A program made the translations under genes and the position numbers. A model generated the notes under the pieces. It did not search any database. It worked only from the letters and a program-made list of their open reading frames with translations, and had not been told where the DNA came from. From Helicoverpa zea (lineage: Eukaryota > Arthropoda > Insecta > Lepidoptera > Noctuidae), in contig NC_061476.1 of assembly GCF_022581195.2 (NCBI RefSeq), positions 6,432,098-6,496,097 of the forward strand: DNA of 64,000 nt, given 5' to 3'. Shown here piece by piece: positions 58,510 to 64,000 of this stretch. Every line of letters starts with the position of its first letter. Position 1 is the stretch's first letter.

Positions 58510-58559
58510 GCCTGCAGCGAGTGCAAAGAGGTGTTGAAATCGGACAGCAGTCTGTGTGA
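58510..58559 (+). CDS. possible exon with start of a C2H2 zinc finger
   Basis: In the frame following AG at 58508-58509 it reads ACSECKEVLKSDSSLCE, which has C-x2-C and the Leu spacing of a C2H2 finger up to just before the expected His; a GTAACG donor follows. The phase (0) does not match exon 3 (phase 2), so an exon between them or damage must be assumed. It lies just ahead of LINE B. Confidence 0.4.
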
Positions 58560-58864
58560 GTAACGCACAACATACTTCTTTAAGCCTGTTACCCTGGTAC
58601 TGCAGACTACATTTGACAAATCAACGTAAACGCATCGTATTGGCACTATTATTGGCTACGCAAGTGATTAGCTCATTAACGCTACACAAGGACATTCACC
58701 AGTCAAGGCCAAGCGCCCCGCCTCCTTCAAGGACAGGCCACGCCCCCTTAATTCGGCATTGGTTACCTTGACCTGCGCCTGCGCCTCCCCTAGAAGTGAT
58801 TGACAGCTTGAACTTACGCTTACGCTTTATATTCATAGCGCCCTAGTACATTGCAATTATCGAA

Positions 58865-59731
58865 ATGGATAAATCGTTCTCCGATACGAATATAAGTCAA
58901 CTAGGGAATGTCACCCCCCCTAACTTTGTCGCAACACGCAATAACAAAAGATTAAGAGATGAAGACCTACCTGGAGAATTCGATAAATTCAAAGATGAAA
59001 TAAGAGATATGATAAAATCCTATTTAAATGTGCATAAAGGGGACATAAAACAAATCACTTCCAATCTCAACGAAATTAAACATACTAACAACAATATAGA
59101 ATGTTCTATTGCAAATTTAACATCTCAGAATGAAGAGTTTAGAAAGAAGATAGAATTACTTGAGCTACAGGGGAAAAAAGATCGAGAATACATCACTTTA
59201 CTAGAAGAGAAACTTGAGGAACTTCAACGTGGTAATAGAAAGACTTGCTTCGAACTTAAAAATGTTCCTAAATCTCTCAACGAAAGCAGTAATGACTTGG
59301 TGAACATGGTTTTGAACTTATCCAAAAATATAGGTCTTGAGATGGAGTCACGTGACATCAAGGACATATATAGACTACCTGCTAAGAAAGAAGGGGTTAC
59401 TAATACTCCCATAATTGTAGAAACTAGCTCGACTATGTTAAAAACAAACCTACTAAAGAAGGCCAAGTCTTACAACATCAAAAATAAGACGAAACTTCAG
59501 GCAAAACAACTCGGTCTGACGAACAATACAGAAGCCCCAGTGTTTATTTCGGAGCAGCTGACCCCGAAAGCCGCCCGGCTGTTTTTCCTTGCTCGAGACT
59601 TGTCAAGCACTAAGCAGTACAAGTATTGCTGGACATCATACGGGCGTGTCTTGGTCAAAAAAGATGATAACTCGCGTGTAATCGTTATTAAGAGTGAAGC
59701 TCAGGTACACCACCTGTTACAAAGTGCATGA
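58865..59731 (+). CDS. retrotransposon B ORF1 with FP25K-like C-terminal domain
   Basis: A 288-residue intact protein. Residues about 30-125 are charged and heptad-like (SIANLTSQNEEFRKKIELLE, LLEEKLEELQRG), a coiled coil probably for multimerisation. Residues about 130-288 (FELKNVPKSLNESSNDLV, IKDIYRLPAKK, PIIVETSSTMLKTNLLKKAK, FISEQLTPKAARLFFLARDL, WTSYGRVLVKKDD) match the domain that retrotransposon ORF1 proteins share with the baculovirus FP25K protein (family knowledge). It presumably binds the element RNA. The ATG at 58865 lies in ATCGAAATGG, a fair context. There is no zinc knuckle. Confidence 0.88.
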   Translation: MDKSFSDTNISQLGNVTPPNFVATRNNKRLRDEDLPGEFDKFKDEIRDMIKSYLNVHKGDIKQITSNLNEIKHTNNNIECSIANLTSQNEEFRKKIELLELQGKKDREYITLLEEKLEELQRGNRKTCFELKNVPKSLNESSNDLVNMVLNLSKNIGLEMESRDIKDIYRLPAKKEGVTNTPIIVETSSTMLKTNLLKKAKSYNIKNKTKLQAKQLGLTNNTEAPVFISEQLTPKAARLFFLARDLSSTKQYKYCWTSYGRVLVKKDDNSRVIVIKSEAQVHHLLQSA

Positions 59732-60086
59732 CTACCGCGTATCGTAGAAATAGTAATTTTGTTTTTCGTTTTGTTCATTCTCACATTTTTAATATCATCT
59801 TTTCATAGCTTATGTGATTTCTTGCTCTCAGTTATATTTAGATTTCTTACAAAATGTCACAACCATAGGCATGCTCGCCAATTCTGTACACATAATAAAA
59901 GTAACTCTTACACTCACAAAACAACACTTCTACACTACATAGTACTCTTCCACTCAAAAAACATACAATCACTCACGTACATGGGACCTTACATAATAAC
60001 AACACACTTACCTCTCTACAAACAAATAAAAACAGATAATATCCTATGGATACTCAAATCTGTCACGTCGTACACTCGAGGACATC

Positions 60087-63086
60087 ATGAGAAGCACCTT
60101 TTTTCATCGGAGTTTAATAATGGATAGTAATATATGTACATTGCAGGAATTGGACACTGTGGAAATCGCAAATTCCGCTCTCATTGACATTGAACATATA
60201 TCAACTCACTGGCCCCATAATAACAACAATTTCATCATCTTGACTGAGAATATCAGGAGCATCTACGCCAATTTTGATGATTTTCAAATAGCTCTGTCTC
60301 AAATCGGTTTGGATGTAGACGTCATAATCCTGACTGAATGTAGGCTCAACTCAAACAAACCTATTCCAGTTCTCACGAACTACACTTCGTTTTATACGAC
60401 TAATAATCTCAATCAGAATGATGGTGTCGTTGCATATGTTAAAAATTGTCATTTACCCCAGGTAGTAGAAATAAGGTTATCTCACGCCTCTGCACTTCAA
60501 ATTACTATCTCAAATTACACAATAATAGGAATTTACAGGTCACCATCTAACTTATCGGCGGAAAACTTTATAAATTCTTTGGATATTCATCTTGAATCAA
60601 TTTGCTCTCATAAAAACACTGTCATTACCGGTGATATAAATATTAATTTAATTGAAAAATCCACCGATACATCGCAAGTAAGGAGTAACAGAGTATCATA
60701 TTTAAATATGTCATCTCTTCATGGCTTTTTACCGGGCCACTGTCTGCCTACCAGAGGCGAGAGTTGTCTTGACCACATGCTACTTAAGCTTGAAAAATCC
60801 AAGAACTCTGCTAGTATTTTCGTCTTGAATACTACGATAACCGACCACTCAATAGTTTTACTAAGCGTCTCTCATCCATATCAAACTAAAGATATTGTTA
60901 TATATAAAAAAGTAACTAATTTTGAAAAAGCGTACTCCCACCTGCTAGACACATGTATTTCTGATTTTGACACATGCAGTGATCCTAACTATTTTGCTGA
61001 CTCCTTAATTGAGGCAATCAGGAAATCTCTTCTTCTTAACACTAGAACTTATACGATCTCTTGCGCTAAGCGTATTCTTAAGCCCTGGTTATCGGCAGGT
61101 GCATTGAAGTGCATCAGGCTTAGAAATAAAATGCAATTACACTTGAAAAAAGACCCTTACAACATCGTGTTAAAAATAACGTACAGACGCTTTCGGACGT
61201 TCTGCTCCAATTTAATAAAAAAACTTAAAAGACAATATTATAAAGAACAAATTGCGTACTCTATTAAAAACCCTAAAAAACTCTGGCGTAACATAAACAA
61301 TGTCACTCACTATAAGAAAGCAAAACACTCGAATGCACAACTACTACAAATCTCACTAAATCCACATGACTCACTGAATAGGATTAACAATTTCTTTGCT
61401 ACTATAGGTAAAATACTAGCAGAAGAAATAATGACTCAGACTGAATATGGGACTAATAGGACACACTTACCAAGCCATTCTATAGCATATACACAAGAGA
61501 CCTCTTTTGTGCTATTAGAGACCGATCCAGGGGAAGTGCATGGAATAATAATGACTCTTGACTCGGGAAGTGCTGCTGGATGGGACGGTATACCCAATAA
61601 CTTCCTTAAACTGTCGAAAGATTTTGTTGTTCCTTTAATATGTAGACTAACGAATCTCTGTTTCAAGACTGGGATATTTCCGACTGCTTTAAAACGCTCA
61701 TTAATTACACCTGTGCACAAGGGTGGGGACACTAGCGATGTCAATAACTATCGCCCTATCTCTGTCTTGCCATCAATCTCTAAAATTTTAGAAAAATTAC
61801 TTAATAAACGACTCATAAATTTCTTGCATAAATATAATATTCTTTCCAGTGCTCAATATGGTTTTAGACAAGGGCTTTCGACACAGGATGCTGTTACAGC
61901 GTTGACAAGTGAAATCGTTAGAGAAGTAGATAAAGGGTACAAATGCATAACAGTATTCTTAGATCTTAAAAAAGCGTTTGACACCGTTTCTGTTCCTATC
62001 CTTGTGCAGAGGCTTGAAGCTATCGGGTTAAGAGGTATGGCCCTTTCCCTCTTCGATAACTATCTTCGGGGAAGAAAGCAACAGGTTAAGATAGAAAACC
62101 TGTACAGTGAAGAAGAAAACGTTGTTTTTGGCGTCCCGCAAGGGAGTGTGCTCGGCCCGACGCTGTTCCTGATATACATAAACGACTTATGTAACCTCGG
62201 GAATAGCGGGGGGAAGATCTTCTCCTACGCTGACGATACAGCTGTAGTCTTTTCTGGACAGTCATGGGATATTGTGAAACAAAAAGCTGAATTTGGTCTA
62301 TCTGTCATTGGGAATTGGTTAAAAGAAAATCTTCTAACCTTAAACGTATCAAAAACAAATTACATTTGCTTTTCCCCGAGTGCAAAATCGAAACCTGGTA
62401 CTGGCTTTAACATAGTGATTGGCGTGAGTAAGTCTTCTGGTTTAAACAGCAATTGTCAAGAAGTGCAACGAGTCACTTCTACGAGGTATTTAGGTATCAT
62501 TATTGACGAGTGTCTATCGTGGCATGCACAGATTGATGCTAATATCTCTCGTATTAGGAAACTCATATGGATTTTCAAAACCCTCCGCTATGTTATGCCT
62601 GCAGACCTGCTTGGGAAAATTTATACTGCGCTGGCACAGTCTGTTACCACATACTGCATCCCAGTTTGGGGAGGAGCCTCCAAAACTAAAATGCTTGAGC
62701 TCGAAAGAGCCCAGCGCTCACTTTTAAAAGTCACATATTTTAAACCCTACAGATATCCGACCAACAAACTATATGGATTCTCTGGTTTACTAACAGTAAG
62801 GCAGCTATATCTATTACATACAACCTTATATCTACATAAATCTATCCCATATAACCCAACAGTTCAGGATAAAAGACGGAATAATATAGTCGCGCACTCC
62901 TCACGTGTCCGTACGGCTTTTGCCGAGCGACAGTACGTTGTACAATCAGCTTATGTCTACAACAAAATAAACTCAAAATTAAAATTTAATCGAGAGGCCA
63001 AACACAAATGTAAGAAAATCATCACAGATTGGTTGAAAACATTATCATACGAAGAAACTGAACTAATATTGGTCAGACTTTGCTAA
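60087..63086 (+). CDS. retrotransposon B ORF2: AP endonuclease and reverse transcriptase
   Basis: A 999-residue intact frame; the real start may be M12 (MDSNICTLQEL, 60120). Endonuclease motifs: ILTENIRSI, ILTECRL (catalytic Glu), GIYRSPSN, VITGDININL, SCLDHM, ITDHSIVLLSV. The reverse transcriptase lies at about residues 490-750: GSAAGWDGIPNNFLK, NYRPISVLPSISKILEKLL, QYGFRQGLSTQDAV, VFLDLKKAFDTVS, FGVPQGSVLGPTLFLIYIND and the catalytic SYADDTAVVF (Y714-D717). The C terminus has SVTTYCIPVWGGASKTKM. No damage seen. Confidence 0.96.
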   Translation: MRSTFFHRSLIMDSNICTLQELDTVEIANSALIDIEHISTHWPHNNNNFIILTENIRSIYANFDDFQIALSQIGLDVDVIILTECRLNSNKPIPVLTNYTSFYTTNNLNQNDGVVAYVKNCHLPQVVEIRLSHASALQITISNYTIIGIYRSPSNLSAENFINSLDIHLESICSHKNTVITGDININLIEKSTDTSQVRSNRVSYLNMSSLHGFLPGHCLPTRGESCLDHMLLKLEKSKNSASIFVLNTTITDHSIVLLSVSHPYQTKDIVIYKKVTNFEKAYSHLLDTCISDFDTCSDPNYFADSLIEAIRKSLLLNTRTYTISCAKRILKPWLSAGALKCIRLRNKMQLHLKKDPYNIVLKITYRRFRTFCSNLIKKLKRQYYKEQIAYSIKNPKKLWRNINNVTHYKKAKHSNAQLLQISLNPHDSLNRINNFFATIGKILAEEIMTQTEYGTNRTHLPSHSIAYTQETSFVLLETDPGEVHGIIMTLDSGSAAGWDGIPNNFLKLSKDFVVPLICRLTNLCFKTGIFPTALKRSLITPVHKGGDTSDVNNYRPISVLPSISKILEKLLNKRLINFLHKYNILSSAQYGFRQGLSTQDAVTALTSEIVREVDKGYKCITVFLDLKKAFDTVSVPILVQRLEAIGLRGMALSLFDNYLRGRKQQVKIENLYSEEENVVFGVPQGSVLGPTLFLIYINDLCNLGNSGGKIFSYADDTAVVFSGQSWDIVKQKAEFGLSVIGNWLKENLLTLNVSKTNYICFSPSAKSKPGTGFNIVIGVSKSSGLNSNCQEVQRVTSTRYLGIIIDECLSWHAQIDANISRIRKLIWIFKTLRYVMPADLLGKIYTALAQSVTTYCIPVWGGASKTKMLELERAQRSLLKVTYFKPYRYPTNKLYGFSGLLTVRQLYLLHTTLYLHKSIPYNPTVQDKRRNNIVAHSSRVRTAFAERQYVVQSAYVYNKINSKLKFNREAKHKCKKIITDWLKTLSYEETELILVRLC

Positions 63087-63118
63087 CATGGAATACATAA
63101 TATACTTACCTTCACAAT

Positions 63119-63205
63119 TACACATGCACACATACACACTCCCTCCATCACACACACACTCACACACATTATAGACATACACGCACACACTCACTCACAT
63201 ATATA
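63119..63205 (+). repeat. CA-rich simple sequence in the 3'UTR of retrotransposon B
   Basis: Imperfect (CACA/CACT)n right after ORF2, interrupted by TCCCTCCATC. It is part of the element's 3'UTR rather than host DNA. Confidence 0.7.
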
Positions 63206-63465
63206 CAACCGAGCAGCTTTTTCTAATACTAATAGTACTAGTATAACTTACCTTGTACTGTTTTAGTTTTTAATTTTAATTTTTATATTGTTTTTCTTTT
63301 AGTTTTCTAGTTTATTAGTCTCCAAGTGTAAACGTAAATAAGGGAAGAAGCGAGCCAGCCCCAACACAAGTATTCTTGATTACTTAATGGGGCTGTCTCA
63401 TCATACAATTATATTACTATTTTGAGACAATAAACAATTTATTATTTATTTATTATTTATAAACG

Positions 63466-64000
63466 GGTAACAAAGCTATTAACTATGCGGGGATTGAAAT
63501 AGTTATTTATACATAGAATATTATATTGCCTGTGCAAAACCCGGTACTGCGTGTATTGGACGAAAATATCCTTCACGTATTTTGAGTTTTAAGTTACCTC
63601 TGCTAGTTGTATTAAAAAACAGTTTTTTCTTTACTGTCCATATTTTAAAATAGCCAATACTTTAGATTATTTATAATTAAATAGCTGCGGCCTGTGATCC
63701 GAAGAAACAACCTCCCACACCCAAATAAAAAAAGTATTTATCTTTTCTTGGGCTGTAGACTGTCTGTGTACCAAATTTCATTTAAATTGGTTCATTAGTT
63801 GTGACTTGAATGCTTGATAGAGCTACTTTCGTACATAAAGATTTACTAAGCATTTTACCATTAAAAATATGATTATTAACATTAGGCACAATATTGATAA
63901 AATAATTTATCTTTCCAAATTCTAAGTTAAGGTACTTAGAATTTGGATTTGAATTATATACAATTCCTAAGTATAATTCTATAATAAGCCCTACATAACA
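63466..64000. other. DNA after retrotransposon B
   Basis: AT-rich, no coding signal. 63755-63835 has GTACCAAATTTCATTTAAATTGGTTCATTAG, a word of the family D repeats. Confidence 0.5.

Larger units (their letters stand above)
58580..63465 (+). mobile_element. near full-length non-LTR retrotransposon B (CR1/Jockey-like)
   Basis: ORF1, a 355-nt spacer and ORF2, then a CA-rich 3'UTR and an end AATAAACAATTTATTATTTATTTATTATTTAT. Both frames are open, so it may be young. The 5' end is estimated: the sequence changes character between 58560 and 58620. No target duplication was identified. Confidence 0.85.

Noticed and set aside
1..64000. A novel multi-gene system (defence, biosynthetic or viral)
   Set aside because: The window holds ordinary animal genes and transposable elements; no gene cluster with linked functions was seen.

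Overview
This is an AT-rich nuclear window from an insect, most likely a moth (Lepidoptera, probably Noctuoidea). Three things point there: short GC-rich exons with canonical GT/AG borders in AT-rich introns, many copies of repeats typical of moth genomes (tRNA-derived SINEs, the repeat carrying CCGCGGG...AACTAGC, RTE, CR1/Jockey-like LINEs, hAT and other MITEs), and protein matches to insect/animal families. No bacterial, viral or CRISPR-type system is present. The species call is inference from memory of these repeat families.

Layout. 1-13.4 kb: no recognised gene; SINE fragments, one MITE, hairpins and two GC-rich islets. 13,439-44,623 (+): one large gene, the IQSEC/BRAG-type Arf guanine-nucleotide exchange factor (Drosophila schizo/loner). 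I joined 21 coding exons by eye; every junction keeps phase and the sum is 3,165 nt, i.e. 1,054 residues plus stop, with IQ motif, Sec7 domain, PH domain and a C-terminal PDZ-ligand-like tail. Intron 1 (10.8 kb) holds a complete intronless NDUFA5-type complex I subunit gene on the same strand, 200 bp behind the exon 1 donor. The introns also hold a hAT element with a perfect 8-bp target duplication, two MITE copies (one upstream of the gene), tRNA-derived SINEs, a GC-rich foldback element and a 5'-truncated RTE with a 16-bp target duplication. A decayed second copy of the exon that begins the PH domain is interrupted by a SINE. 44.6-49.8 kb: probable long 3'UTR and intergenic DNA.

49.8-53.0 kb (+): a 5'-truncated LINE with the tail of ORF1 and an intact endonuclease/reverse transcriptase ORF2. 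53-55.7 kb: intergenic, with a small GC-rich promoter-like patch near 54.4 kb and a SINE just upstream of the next gene. 55,749 onward (+): the 5' exons of an unidentified acidic, probably nuclear protein; a possible C2H2 zinc-finger exon lies at 58,510. 58.6-63.5 kb (+): a near full-length LINE with intact ORF1 (coiled coil plus baculovirus FP25K-like C-terminal domain) and intact ORF2. The rest of the 55.7-kb gene, if real, lies beyond the window.

The two host genes recognised act in separate processes: Arf6-type GTPase activation at membranes (schizo) and mitochondrial respiration (NDUFA5). Their nesting is positional; I see no evidence for a functional link.
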